From Nocardia sienata NBRC 100364 (GTDB lineage Bacteria; Actinomycetota; Actinomycetes; Mycobacteriales; Mycobacteriaceae): DNA of 64,000 nucleotides. This document shows positions 1-8,587 of the stretch, piece after piece (the stretch's first letter is position 1; the number at the start of each line of letters is the position of its first letter). The notes beneath the pieces were generated by a model. It saw only the letters and a list, made by a program, of their open reading frames with translations. It was not told the DNA's origin and made no database searches. The stretch is taken from the NCBI RefSeq assembly GCF_001613205.1, contig NZ_BDBX01000019.1:1-64000 (forward strand), written 5' to 3'. Made by a program: the position numbers and the translations under genes.

Positions 1-84
1 ACGAGCAGGTCTACATCTCTCACCTTCGCCAACTCACCCGCCCGCCTCATCCCCGCGCACCGGCGCTCCGCCACCACAGCTAGT

Positions 85-990
85 GTGCGAGAGGTGAGTG
101 AGACGACTGTGCCGGATTCGGCGGGGGTGCCCGAGGCCAAGGACGCCTCGACCGTGATGCTGGTGCGTGACGGCGCCGCCGGTCCGGAGGTTTTCCTGCA
201 GCAGCGGGCCGGGGCGATGGATTTCGCCGCCGGGATGACCGCTTTCCCAGGTGGGCGGGTGGATCCCGTCGACGCCGAGGTGGCGATCGACTGGGCCGGG
301 CCGTCGCCGCGCTGGTGGGGGGAGCGGTTCGGGGTGTCGCAGGCCCGGGCCAAGGCGCTGGTCTGTGCGGCGGTGCGGGAAACCTTCGAAGAGTGCGGGG
401 TGCTGCTGGCCGGTCCCACCGCCGATACGGTCGTCGCCGATACCACCGGTTATCGCAGGGAGCGGGAGCGGATCGAGGGCCGGGAGCTGACCCTGTCGGA
501 ATTCCTGGCACAGCAGCGGCTGGTGTTGCGTGCCGATCTGCTGCGGCCGTGGTCGCGCTGGATCACTCCGACGGTGGAGCGCCGCCGCTACGACACCAAC
601 TTCTTCGTGGCGGTGCTGCCCGAGGGCCAGTTGGCCGACGGCGCGACCACCGAAACCGATCTGGTGCTGTGGTCCACTCCGGCGGCGGCGCTGCAGACGT
701 GGCGGGCGGGCGAGCATGTGCTGCTGCCGCCGACCTGGTCGCAGCTGACGTCGCTGGCCGGCTATTCCGATACCGGGCAGATCCTGGCGGCCGAGCCGCC
801 GATCGATCCGATCCAGCCGGTGTTCGGTGAGGTCGACGGTAAGCAGCTACTGCAGTTCCCGGACAATATGCGCTACTTCGCCGATCTGCCGGACCCGTCG
901 CGGCTGGTCGGGTCCAAGGGAATGCGCGATACCGATCCGTCGCTGCTGGGCGGCTCCGGGAATGCGGGCGGCGCCGCCGGCGGCCGGTAG
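85..990 (+). CDS. NUDIX hydrolase (Rv3040c-like)
   Basis: This 301-residue protein belongs to the NUDIX hydrolases, which cleave nucleoside diphosphates linked to another group. The Nudix elements are split: FPGGRVD lies at residues 54-60 and RETFEECGVLL at 98-108, with about 35 residues between. That spacing resembles the NUDT19/CoA-diphosphatase type rather than the compact MutT box, so a CoA-ester or related substrate is an inference. GTG at 85 is taken as the start; an in-frame GTG at 94 is an alternative. The crotonase gene follows after 11 nt, which suggests cotranscription and fits a role around acyl-CoA metabolism. Position and neighbours match M. tuberculosis Rv3040c. Confidence 0.85.
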   Translation: MREVSETTVPDSAGVPEAKDASTVMLVRDGAAGPEVFLQQRAGAMDFAAGMTAFPGGRVDPVDAEVAIDWAGPSPRWWGERFGVSQARAKALVCAAVRETFEECGVLLAGPTADTVVADTTGYRRERERIEGRELTLSEFLAQQRLVLRADLLRPWSRWITPTVERRRYDTNFFVAVLPEGQLADGATTETDLVLWSTPAAALQTWRAGEHVLLPPTWSQLTSLAGYSDTGQILAAEPPIDPIQPVFGEVDGKQLLQFPDNMRYFADLPDPSRLVGSKGMRDTDPSLLGGSGNAGGAAGGR

Positions 991-1001
991 CGTAACCGTC
1001 C

Positions 1002-1784
1002 ATGGCGGAATTCGTATCCCTGTCCCGTGCCGGCGACGCGAGTGGGTCCGGACGTGGTGTGGCGGTGCTCCGTATCGCCCGCCCGCCGATGAATCTGTTC
1101 GATACCCAGCTGATCCGGGAGATCGCGGAGGCGGCGGCCGCCTGCGGCGCCGATCCGGAGATCGCGGCGCTGGTGGTCTACGGCGACGAGCGGGTGTTCT
1201 GCGCCGGTGACGACCTGGCCGAGCTCGCCGAGCTGCCGGCCGAACAGGCCGCCGCCATGGCCGCTGATCTGCAGACGGCGCTGGGCTGCCTGGCCGCGGT
1301 CGGGCAGCCCACGGTCGCCGCGATCAGCGGCTACGCCCTCGGGTCGGGGCTGGAGCTGGCGCTGGGAGCGGACCGGCGGATCATCGGCGACAATGTGAAG
1401 CTCGGATTCCCGCAGATCGATGCGGGCCTCATCCCGCTCGCCGGGATCCGGCGGCTGTCGCTGCTGATCGGCCCCGGGGCGGCGAAGGATCTGGTGTACA
1501 GCGGGCGTTTCGTGGAAGCGGACGAGGCCGCGCGACTGGGTCTGGTGGACGAGGTGGTCGCACCCGACGATGTGCTGGGGGCGGCGATCGACTGGGCCCG
1601 CCGATTCATCGACGGTCCGGCGCGGGCGCTGGCCGCCGCCAAGGCGGTGTTCGAGGCGGGCCCGCACGGGCACGAACAGGCCCGCACCGAGTGGGCGCAG
1701 CTGTTCGATACCGAGGATCAGCGTATTGGAACCCGTTCCTACCTGCGCGACGGGCCGGGGTCGGCCGTATTCACCGGGCGCTGA
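1002..1784 (+). CDS. Enoyl-CoA hydratase/isomerase family protein (EchA17-like)
   Basis: A 260-residue crotonase-fold protein. The oxyanion-hole segment VFCAGDDL (residues 66-72) and GYALGSGLELAL (110-121) are typical. The first catalytic glutamate position of hydratases is kept (Glu118), but the second, usually the Glu of an FPE motif, is Gln138 in FPQIDAG, and the usual PGAGGTQRL loop is altered to PLAGIRRL. True hydratase activity is therefore uncertain; another crotonase reaction, or a hydratase with altered chemistry, is possible. It lies between the NUDIX gene and a methyltransferase in the same order as Rv3039c (echA17). Acyl-CoA binding is likely from the fold; the substrate is unknown. 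Confidence 0.85.
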   Translation: MAEFVSLSRAGDASGSGRGVAVLRIARPPMNLFDTQLIREIAEAAAACGADPEIAALVVYGDERVFCAGDDLAELAELPAEQAAAMAADLQTALGCLAAVGQPTVAAISGYALGSGLELALGADRRIIGDNVKLGFPQIDAGLIPLAGIRRLSLLIGPGAAKDLVYSGRFVEADEAARLGLVDEVVAPDDVLGAAIDWARRFIDGPARALAAAKAVFEAGPHGHEQARTEWAQLFDTEDQRIGTRSYLRDGPGSAVFTGR

Positions 1785-1856
1785 ACGAGTCGCGGGCCAC
1801 CAAGACCTACCCGGCGGTATCGAAAGGCCGGACAGCACCCATTAGGCTCTCCGATC

Positions 1857-2837
1857 ATGACGGTACGCCCCGACGACCCCGCACCCCATCCGCACGCCAC
1901 CGCCGCGGAGGTCGAAGCTGCATTCGAGGACACCAAGCTCGCCCAGGTGCTGTATCACGACTGGGAAGCCGAGACCTACGACGACAAATGGTCGATCTCC
2001 TATGACGAACGCTGTATCGATTACGCCCGCGGCCGGTTCGACGCCGCGGTAGGCACCGATGCGGAGTTGCCGTACGAGCGTGCTCTCGAACTGGGCTGCG
2101 GTACCGGTTTCTTCCTGTTGAACCTCATGCAGTCCGGGATCGCGAAGAGCGGTTCGGTCACCGATCTGTCGCCCGGCATGGTGAAGGTCGCGCTGCGCAA
2201 TGCCGAGCGCCTGGGCCTGGATGTGGACGGCCGGGTGGCCGACGCCGAGACCATCCCCTACGACGACGACACCTTCGACCTGGTCGTCGGACACGCGGTG
2301 CTGCACCATATCCCGGATGTGGAGCAGTCACTGCGGGAATGCCTGCGGGTGCTGAAACCGGGCGGCCGTTTCGTCTTCGCGGGCGAACCCACCACCATCG
2401 GCAATTTCTATGCCCGCAACCTGGGCAACATCACCTGGAAGGCGACCACCGCCGTCACCAGACTCCCGTTCCTGCGGGACTGGCGTCGCCCCCAGGAGGA
2501 GCTGGACGAGTCGTCGCGGGCCGCGGCGCTGGAGGCCGTGGTCGACCTGCACACCTTCGACCCGACCCAGCTCGAGGATATGGCGCGCTCGGCGGGCGCC
2601 GTGGACGTGGCCGCGCATACCGAGGAATTCGCCGCCGCGTTGTGGGGCTGGCCGGTGCGGACCTTCGAGGCGGCCGTTCCGGACGAGAAGCTCACCTTCG
2701 GCTACCGGATGGCGATGTATCGCGCCTGGCTCGGGCTGAGCTGGGTGGACGAGAACGTGATGCGGCGGGTGGTGCCGCGGCAGTTCTTCTACAACGCCAT
2801 GATCACCGGAGTGAAACCGGCCGCCGCCGGGAAATAG
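1857..2837 (+). CDS. Class I SAM-dependent methyltransferase (Rv3038c-like)
   Basis: A 326-residue methyltransferase. The SAM-binding motif I, LELGCGTG, is at residues 77-84, followed by the post-motif segments VTDLSPGMV and HAVLHHIPDVEQSL, which mark a Methyltransf_11/25 type domain. The C-terminal 130 residues are extra and probably form the substrate cap. ATG at 1857 is 72 nt after the crotonase gene; the stop codon overlaps the GTG start of the next gene by one base, so the two are translationally coupled. The position matches M. tuberculosis Rv3038c. The acceptor substrate cannot be told from sequence. Confidence 0.88.
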   Translation: MTVRPDDPAPHPHATAAEVEAAFEDTKLAQVLYHDWEAETYDDKWSISYDERCIDYARGRFDAAVGTDAELPYERALELGCGTGFFLLNLMQSGIAKSGSVTDLSPGMVKVALRNAERLGLDVDGRVADAETIPYDDDTFDLVVGHAVLHHIPDVEQSLRECLRVLKPGGRFVFAGEPTTIGNFYARNLGNITWKATTAVTRLPFLRDWRRPQEELDESSRAAALEAVVDLHTFDPTQLEDMARSAGAVDVAAHTEEFAAALWGWPVRTFEAAVPDEKLTFGYRMAMYRAWLGLSWVDENVMRRVVPRQFFYNAMITGVKPAAAGK

Positions 2838-4201
2838 TGGGGTACGGCTTCAGCGCGGCCGATATCGGCTATCTCGGCTCGGCCGACGGTACGGCCGCGC
2901 TGGCCGAGGTGGCGAAGCTGGAACTCGGCTCCGCCTCGCAACTACGTGATGTGGCCGCGGTGCGCCGGGCTTACGGTGACCGCGCCCCGGCGCTCATCGA
3001 GACCGTCCGTCTGCGCCGCCGGGCCGCGGCCAAATTGTCCGGTGCGCAGGATTGGCTGCTGACCGACGACGCGGTACAACAGGCCACTCCCACCCTGGTC
3101 GCCCGTCACCGCGCCGGCCGGCTGGCGGGTCGCGATGTCCACGACGTCACCTGCTCGATCGGCGCGGAACTGGCCGAACTGGCCCGGGTGTGCCCGCGGG
3201 TGGTCGGTAGCGATCTGGACCCGATCCGGCTCGCCATGGCCCGGCACAATCTGACCCACCCGGTCCCGGCTCCGGCTGCTCCCGCGACAGCCTCCCCCGC
3301 GCCCCACGAAGGAACCGCTGTGGCCGGCGCAGCCGAAGCGACAGAGCGCAGGGGTGGCGAATCGGGGTTACGAGGGTTCGGCTCCCGCGGTGCCGCGGCG
3401 CAGGTGGATGAACACAGCTCACCAGCGCCCCACCTCACGCCGACGTGGGCGATGCCGCGGAACACCGTGCTCGTGCGCGCCGACGCCCTGGCCCCGTGCA
3501 CGACCGGCACGGTCGTCGTGGCCGATCCGGGCCGGCGGGCCGATGGGAGACGCACCCACGATCCGGCCGCGCTGCAACCGCCGCTCCCGGATCTGCTGTC
3601 GGTGTACGCGGGCCGTGATCTGGTCGTGAAATGTGCTCCCGGACTGGATTTCGACCGGCTGGGCTGGGACGGTGAGATCGAGGTCGTATCGCTGGACGGA
3701 GGGGTCCGGGAAGCGTGCCTGTGGTCGGCGGGTCTGTGTGAGCCCGGTGTCGGCCGCCGGGCCACCGTCCTCACCTCGTCGGGTACGGCGACCACCCTCA
3801 CCGACGCCGACCCGGACGAAATCCCGGAGCGTGAGCCGGGGGAGTGGATCGTGGACCCCGACGGTGCGGTGGTCCGCGCCGGGCTGGTCCGGCACTACGC
3901 GGCCCGCCACGGTCTGTGGCAACTGGATTCGCGGATCGCCTACCTGACCGGCGACCGTCCCCCCGCGGGGGTGCGCGGCTTCCGGATTCTCGACCGCTGT
4001 GTGCTGCGGGAGAAGATTTTGCGGGCCGAACTGCGCCGCCGCGACTGCGGGCCACTGGAGATTCTGGTCCGCGGTGTGGATATCGATCCCGATGTTCTCC
4101 GGCGACGCCTGAAGCTCACCGGATCCCGGCCCTATTCGCTCGTGATCACCCGCATCGGCACCGCGGCAACTGTTTTCCTGTGTGAGGCTTCGCGGGCCTG
4201 A
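2837..4201 (+). CDS. THUMP-like/SAM methyltransferase (Rv3037c-like) with an insertion
   Basis: The GTG at 2837 overlaps the previous TAG by one base and begins VGYGFSAAD, giving 454 residues. An N-terminal helical part is followed by a degenerate Rossmann motif (VHDVTCSIGAELAEL, residues 101-115, then VGSDLDPIRLAMARHN), typical of the Rv3037c family. Residues about 141-205 are a Pro/Ala/Gly-rich low-complexity stretch between the Rossmann strands, which makes this protein longer than I expect for the mycobacterial homologue (about 360 residues). Rv3037c has been proposed as a methyltransferase for methylglucose lipopolysaccharide; the C-terminal THUMP-like part could instead indicate RNA binding. 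The reading frame is open upstream to 2339, but that part is a shadow of the preceding gene. Confidence 0.78.
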   Translation: MGYGFSAADIGYLGSADGTAALAEVAKLELGSASQLRDVAAVRRAYGDRAPALIETVRLRRRAAAKLSGAQDWLLTDDAVQQATPTLVARHRAGRLAGRDVHDVTCSIGAELAELARVCPRVVGSDLDPIRLAMARHNLTHPVPAPAAPATASPAPHEGTAVAGAAEATERRGGESGLRGFGSRGAAAQVDEHSSPAPHLTPTWAMPRNTVLVRADALAPCTTGTVVVADPGRRADGRRTHDPAALQPPLPDLLSVYAGRDLVVKCAPGLDFDRLGWDGEIEVVSLDGGVREACLWSAGLCEPGVGRRATVLTSSGTATTLTDADPDEIPEREPGEWIVDPDGAVVRAGLVRHYAARHGLWQLDSRIAYLTGDRPPAGVRGFRILDRCVLREKILRAELRRRDCGPLEILVRGVDIDPDVLRRRLKLTGSRPYSLVITRIGTAATVFLCEASRA

Positions 4202-4355
4202 GCGGATGATGGGGGCTCGCAACGGCCTACGGAAGTTCGACGTAGCGCGGTGGCGCGTACGTTCGCGGCACAGTCCCCGAGTCCCGCCCGATGGTTCTCC
4301 GGGCAGCCGGGCCGGATCGTGGGCCGGTGTCGGAGCGCCGGGGTACGGTCGCTCC

Positions 4356-4904
4356 ATGACCATGTACGCCGCACTGCTGCGGGGGATCATGCCCAGCAAT
4401 CCGAACATGAGCAACGACAACCTGCGCGGCGTGTTCAGCGGGCTCGGATTCGAATCGGTGTCCTCTGTGCTGTCCAGTGGCAATATCGTCTTCGCCACCG
4501 CGGATACCGATATCGCCGAACTCGAGGATCGTGTCCAAGAGGCGCTGAACGCCGAACTCGGTATTCCGGGCGGCACGATCATTCGCAGCGAGTCCGAACT
4601 GCGGGATCTTCTCGAACGCGACCCGTTCGCCGGTTTCACCCACGGCCGCGGCACCTACCTCACCGCCACCTTCTTCAAGAGAACCGGCGAGGCACCACCC
4701 ATCGCGCCGGCCGACGGCGACCCGCTCACCACGGTCATCGGTTACGACGAGCCGGCCCGGGTCTTCCTCGCGGTCATCGACAACAGCACGCCGAAAACGC
4801 CGAATTTCATGGCGTGGCTCGAGCGCGCCTACGGCAAGGACATCACCACCCGCACCTGGCTGACGGTGCAGCGGGTGGTCAAGAAGATCGATGCGGTGAA
4901 GTAG
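4356..4904 (+). CDS. DUF1697 family protein
   Basis: A 182-residue cytoplasmic protein starting MTMYAALLRGIMPSNPNMSN. This N-terminus, the segment SSVLSSGNIVFATADTD and the C-terminal NSTPKTPNFMAWLERAYGKDITTRTW are characteristic of DUF1697, a widespread family of unknown function. The start ATG at 4356 is preferred; the reading frame is open further upstream to 4182, but that extension is Arg/Gly-rich and atypical. The gene runs convergently into the acyltransferase gene on the minus strand with a 7-nt gap. It is not part of the syntenic block known from mycobacteria and is probably a local insertion. Confidence 0.8.
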   Translation: MTMYAALLRGIMPSNPNMSNDNLRGVFSGLGFESVSSVLSSGNIVFATADTDIAELEDRVQEALNAELGIPGGTIIRSESELRDLLERDPFAGFTHGRGTYLTATFFKRTGEAPPIAPADGDPLTTVIGYDEPARVFLAVIDNSTPKTPNFMAWLERAYGKDITTRTWLTVQRVVKKIDAVK

Positions 4905-4911
4905 CGGCGGC

Positions 4912-5661
4912 TCAGGCCTCCTGCGCGACGCCGCTCTTCTTCCGGGCGATATCGGCCAGCGCCGCCTCCCGCGCCGCCCGCTGGGCCGCACCGGCCTCCC
5001 AGGTGGATTTCCGGTTCTTCACCACCCGCGCCGGTGCGCCGACCGCGATGCTGTAATCCGGGATCTCACCCTTGACCACGGCGTGCGCGCCGAGCACACA
5101 GCCGCGGCCGACCCGGGTCTCCCGCAGCACGGTGACCTTGGCCGCGATCCAGGTGTCAGGGCCGATCCGGACCGGGCTCTTCACGATGCCCTGGTCTTTG
5201 ATCGGCAGGGTGATGTCGTCCATGCGGTGATCGAAGTCGGTGATGTAGCACCAGTCGGCGACCAGCGTGGATTCGCCGATCTCGATATCGAGGTAGGTGT
5301 TGACGACATTGTCCTTACCGAACACCACCTTGTCGCCGATCCGCAGCGAGCCCTCGTGGCAGCGGATGGCGTTCCCGTCACCGATATGGACCCAGCGCCC
5401 GATCTCGAGCCGGCCGAGTTCGGGGGTCGCGTGGATCTCCACATTGCGCCCGAGGAACACCATGCCTCGCAGGATCACGTGCGGGTTGGCGAGCCGGAAC
5501 TTGAACAGCCGGTAGTAGCGGACCAGGTACCAGGGTGTGTAGGCGCGGTTGGCCAGCACCCAGCGCAGCGAGTCCAGGGTGAGGAACCGGGCCTGCCGCC
5601 GGTCGCTGCGCCGGGAGCCCTGCCAGCGTGAGCGCAGCGGTGCGCCCCACATGCTCGTCAC
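4912..5661 (-). CDS. Left-handed beta-helix acyltransferase (Rv3034c-like)
   Basis: A 249-residue hexapeptide-repeat transferase. Repeats of the [LIV]-G-x4 type run from about residue 70 to 215 (for example LEIGRWVHIGDG, LRIGDKVVFGKD, VRIGPDTWIAAK, TRVGRGCVLGAH), and the end SIAVGAPARVVKN is typical of O-acetyl/acyltransferases. ATG at 5661 gives MTSMWG; the ATG three codons later (5652) is an alternative. Rv3034c, the likely orthologue, has been proposed to acylate methylglucose lipopolysaccharide, and the other proposed MGLP genes lie nearby. The acyl donor and acceptor are inferred from this context only. Confidence 0.85.
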   Translation of the reverse strand: MTSMWGAPLRSRWQGSRRSDRRQARFLTLDSLRWVLANRAYTPWYLVRYYRLFKFRLANPHVILRGMVFLGRNVEIHATPELGRLEIGRWVHIGDGNAIRCHEGSLRIGDKVVFGKDNVVNTYLDIEIGESTLVADWCYITDFDHRMDDITLPIKDQGIVKSPVRIGPDTWIAAKVTVLRETRVGRGCVLGAHAVVKGEIPDYSIAVGAPARVVKNRKSTWEAGAAQRAAREAALADIARKKSGVAQEA

Positions 5662-5801
5662 GAACGTTTCTCCTCGTATCCTGTGCTGCCCAGTACTGCC
5701 GGACAGCCTACTTTCGTGCTCGGGAGCCCCGGCCTATACCCTTCCGTTAATCTTCCACACACGTGGGCCCGGGGAGACAGGACGACAGAGGAGACCAGCA
5801 G

Positions 5802-7112
5802 GTGCGTATCGGCAGCGGCGTACGGACCGTGTCCTGGCTTGCGGCGGCGGTGGCCGCTCTGGGGGTGCTCACCGCCTGCGGTACCGATGTCGACGACATC
5901 ACCGTCGGCCGCGGCCTGGGCTGGCCCGCGCCGGGGCACGAGAGCCGCAACAGCGGCACCACCCCGGTGACCGGTTCGCAGGCGCTGAGCCTGCAGTGGT
6001 CGCGGCCGGTGGGTGGACCGGTCGTGCAGCCGGTGACGGTGGGGTCGGACGGGCAGATCTTCGTCACCAGCCGCACCGACGCGAAATGCGACATCTTCTC
6101 CTACCAGATGCCCACGGGACGTAAGCGTTTCTGTAATCCGCTGGGGCCGAACGCCGTCTACTCGCCCACCCTGCTCGATGGCGCGAACAATGTGTACGTC
6201 GGCCTCGACAGCGGCGTGGAATCGGATAATTTCCTCGGGCAGCCGCGCTGGCGGACGCCGGTGGCGGGCGTGCCGATCGGAATGCAGTTCACCGGTGACG
6301 GGCATCTGCTGGTGATCACCCAGTCCGGCCAGGTCGACGTGCTGGAACGGCAGACCGGCAAGCGGATGGTCCCCACCCAGCAGTTGCTGCCGCAGCCCGA
6401 TTTCCTGCAGTCACCGAATCTGGACTGGCCGCCGGCCGGTGCCGGCCTGGAGGACTGCCATACCGGCGGACCGGACTGCGCGGTCGCCACGGTGGCGGCG
6501 ATGGATATCGATACCGGGCGGATCTATGCGACGGTCCGCAAGCCCGGCGAGTCCAAGGCTGCCCTCGTCGCGCTGCGCTATGCCGACGGAAAGGTCCGGC
6601 AGGAGTGGAGCCGGGAGATCCTGGCCGGTGGCAGTGCCACCGATCCGGCCCTGTCCGCCGACGGCGCGACGCTCTACGTCGGTGACAACAGCAAACGCCT
6701 GATCGCGGTGAACACCGCCGACGGCACTCCGAAATGGGAGGCGCAGCTGGACTGGGAGCCGCGCCGCGGGATCTCGGTCTCCGACGACGGCCTGGTCGTG
6801 CCCGCCGGTGACGACGGCTATCTGCTCGCCCTGCGCGACACCGGCGACAGTTTCGAACGAGTCTGGGAGCGTAAGGATCTGGCGCTGCGGGGCAGCCCGG
6901 TGCAGACCGCGGGCGGGATCGGTTACGTCACCGCCGCCATCGGGACCGGGCTGAACCTGATCACCTTCGATACCGGTACGGGCGCCACCCTCGACTCCGA
7001 TGTCCTGCCGGGAGCCCAGGGCACCACCACCGGTACCGCGGTGGGCGCCGAGGGCGAGGTCGTGGTCGCCACCCGGATCGGGGAGATCTTCGCCTTCGCG
7101 GAGAACGACTGA
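5802..7112 (+). CDS. Lipoprotein with PQQ-like beta-propeller (Rv3035-like)
   Basis: A 436-residue exported lipoprotein. GTG at 5802 is preferred because AGAGGAGA lies 7 nt upstream and the product then opens with a normal signal peptide (MRIGSGVRTVSWLAAAVAAL) ending in the lipobox LTAC with Cys26. The mature part is built of beta-propeller repeats (for instance LYVGDNSKRLIAVNTADGTP and VVPAGDDGYLLALRDTGD) like those of PQQ-domain and BamB-type scaffolds, without obvious catalytic residues. It is divergent from the acyltransferase gene. Rv3035 has this position in M. tuberculosis. A scaffold or envelope-assembly role is an inference. Confidence 0.85.
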   Translation: MRIGSGVRTVSWLAAAVAALGVLTACGTDVDDITVGRGLGWPAPGHESRNSGTTPVTGSQALSLQWSRPVGGPVVQPVTVGSDGQIFVTSRTDAKCDIFSYQMPTGRKRFCNPLGPNAVYSPTLLDGANNVYVGLDSGVESDNFLGQPRWRTPVAGVPIGMQFTGDGHLLVITQSGQVDVLERQTGKRMVPTQQLLPQPDFLQSPNLDWPPAGAGLEDCHTGGPDCAVATVAAMDIDTGRIYATVRKPGESKAALVALRYADGKVRQEWSREILAGGSATDPALSADGATLYVGDNSKRLIAVNTADGTPKWEAQLDWEPRRGISVSDDGLVVPAGDDGYLLALRDTGDSFERVWERKDLALRGSPVQTAGGIGYVTAAIGTGLNLITFDTGTGATLDSDVLPGAQGTTTGTAVGAEGEVVVATRIGEIFAFAEND

Positions 7113-7333
7113 GACGTCGGCGCCACCACCTGGGCGCGGGTCGCTCGTGCGCGGACGTCGCGAACTTCTCCGGCGACGCACACCGCGTGGGGACGAATCG
7201 TCGCTCCCGCCGTCACCCCAGCGGCGCGATCGTCGACGCCGCGCGCTCGGCGAATACCCCGGCGAGACGAGTTACGGTTACGCCCGACGACCTCCGTGGA
7301 CCAGGTGAGCGGGGTGCGGTGCGCACGCTCGGG

Positions 7334-8587
7334 TTACTTCGGATCCCGTTCCGGCAGCGGGCGTTCCACGATCACCGGGCGGCCGAGTGGATTGCGCACC
7401 CGCCGTTTCGAGTCCGAATAGATACCGGCTGTTTCGGCCGCCACCACATCCCAGGCGAAATCGGCGGTCAGCCGCTCCCGCGCGGCGAACGCCCGATCCT
7501 GGGCGGCCACCGGATCGTCGAGTACCGAGATCACCGCGTCCACCAGGCCGTTCACATCGGCCGGTTCGAAGGACGCCCCGGTGACTCCGTCGATCACGGC
7601 CTCACCGAGTCCGCCGGCGGTCGAGGTGACCAGCGGGGTCCCGGCCGCGGCGGCCTCGAGTGCCACGATCCCGAACGGCTCGTAGCGGCTGGGCAGCACG
7701 ATCGCGTCGGCGCCGTGCAGCCAGCCGAGCAGTTCGGCGTGATCGAGTTGCCCGGTGAAGTGCACCGCGCGCGCCACCCGGTGCGCCCGGGCCCGTTCGC
7801 GGAGCCATTCGAACTGGGTCCCGACCCCGGCCACGGTGAGGACGGTCCCGGGATGGGCCCGGCGGATACGGGGCAGGGCGGCGATGGCGTCCTGCACGCC
7901 TTTCTCGTATTCGAGGCGTCCCACGTAGAGCAGCCGGGGCGGGCCGCTGCGCGGTGAGCGGGTGCGGAATGTCCACGCCCCCACATCTATTCCGTTCCGG
8001 ATCACGTGCACCGGGATCCGGTCGGGGCGGTAGAGCCGCTCCACCTCGTCCTTCATCGAGGAGGAGCAGGTGATCAGCGCATCGGATTCGTTGGCCAGCC
8101 ACCACTCCACCGAATGCACCTGCCGGTTGACCCGGCCGGCGACCCAGCCGCTGTGCCGGCCGGCTTCGGTGGCGTGGATGGTCGACACCAGCGGAACGTC
8201 GTAGTACTCCGCCAGCGCGATCGCGGGATGGGCGACCAGCCAGTCGTGCGCGTGCACCACATCCGGTGTCCAGCCCTCGCCGATTCCCGGTTTGTCCAGT
8301 GCGACCCCGGCGCGCACCATCGCATGCCCCATGGCCAGGGTCCAGGCGAGCATATCCTCGCCGAAATCGAAGATCGGCGGGTCCTCGGCGACCGCCACCA
8401 CCAGCACGCCCTCGGCGATGAACGAATGGGTGGGGTGGGTGGCCGGGCTGGTGCCGGTGGGCCGCCGGGCGAGTACCACCACTTCGTGACCGGCCGCGGC
8501 CAGCGATGTCGCCAGGTGATGGACATGTCTGCCCAGCCCGCCGACGACCACCGGTGGGTACTCCCACGACACCATCAAGATTTTCAT
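7334..8587 (-). CDS. GT4 alpha-glucosyltransferase/glycogen synthase-like (Rv3032-like)
   Basis: A 417-residue GT-B glycosyltransferase of family GT4. The N-terminus MKILMVSWEYPP followed by VVGGLGRHVHHLA (donor/acceptor glycine loop) and the C-terminal PSRYEPFGIVALEAAAAG (the EX7E nucleotide-sugar motif) are diagnostic. Rv3032 is the alpha-1,4-glucosyltransferase assigned to elongation of methylglucose lipopolysaccharide and also contributes to glycogen-like glucan. The ATG overlaps the stop of the branching-enzyme gene upstream by four bases (ATGA), so it is the last gene of a tightly coupled three-gene operon. UDP- or ADP-glucose as donor cannot be decided here. Confidence 0.92.
   Translation of the reverse strand: MKILMVSWEYPPVVVGGLGRHVHHLATSLAAAGHEVVVLARRPTGTSPATHPTHSFIAEGVLVVAVAEDPPIFDFGEDMLAWTLAMGHAMVRAGVALDKPGIGEGWTPDVVHAHDWLVAHPAIALAEYYDVPLVSTIHATEAGRHSGWVAGRVNRQVHSVEWWLANESDALITCSSSMKDEVERLYRPDRIPVHVIRNGIDVGAWTFRTRSPRSGPPRLLYVGRLEYEKGVQDAIAALPRIRRAHPGTVLTVAGVGTQFEWLRERARAHRVARAVHFTGQLDHAELLGWLHGADAIVLPSRYEPFGIVALEAAAAGTPLVTSTAGGLGEAVIDGVTGASFEPADVNGLVDAVISVLDDPVAAQDRAFAARERLTADFAWDVVAAETAGIYSDSKRRVRNPLGRPVIVERPLPERDPK

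Noticed and set aside
2339..2836. Upstream extension of the Rv3037c-like frame
   Set aside because: It overlaps the Rv3038c-like methyltransferase in another frame; GTG 2837 overlapping the stop is a normal coupled start.
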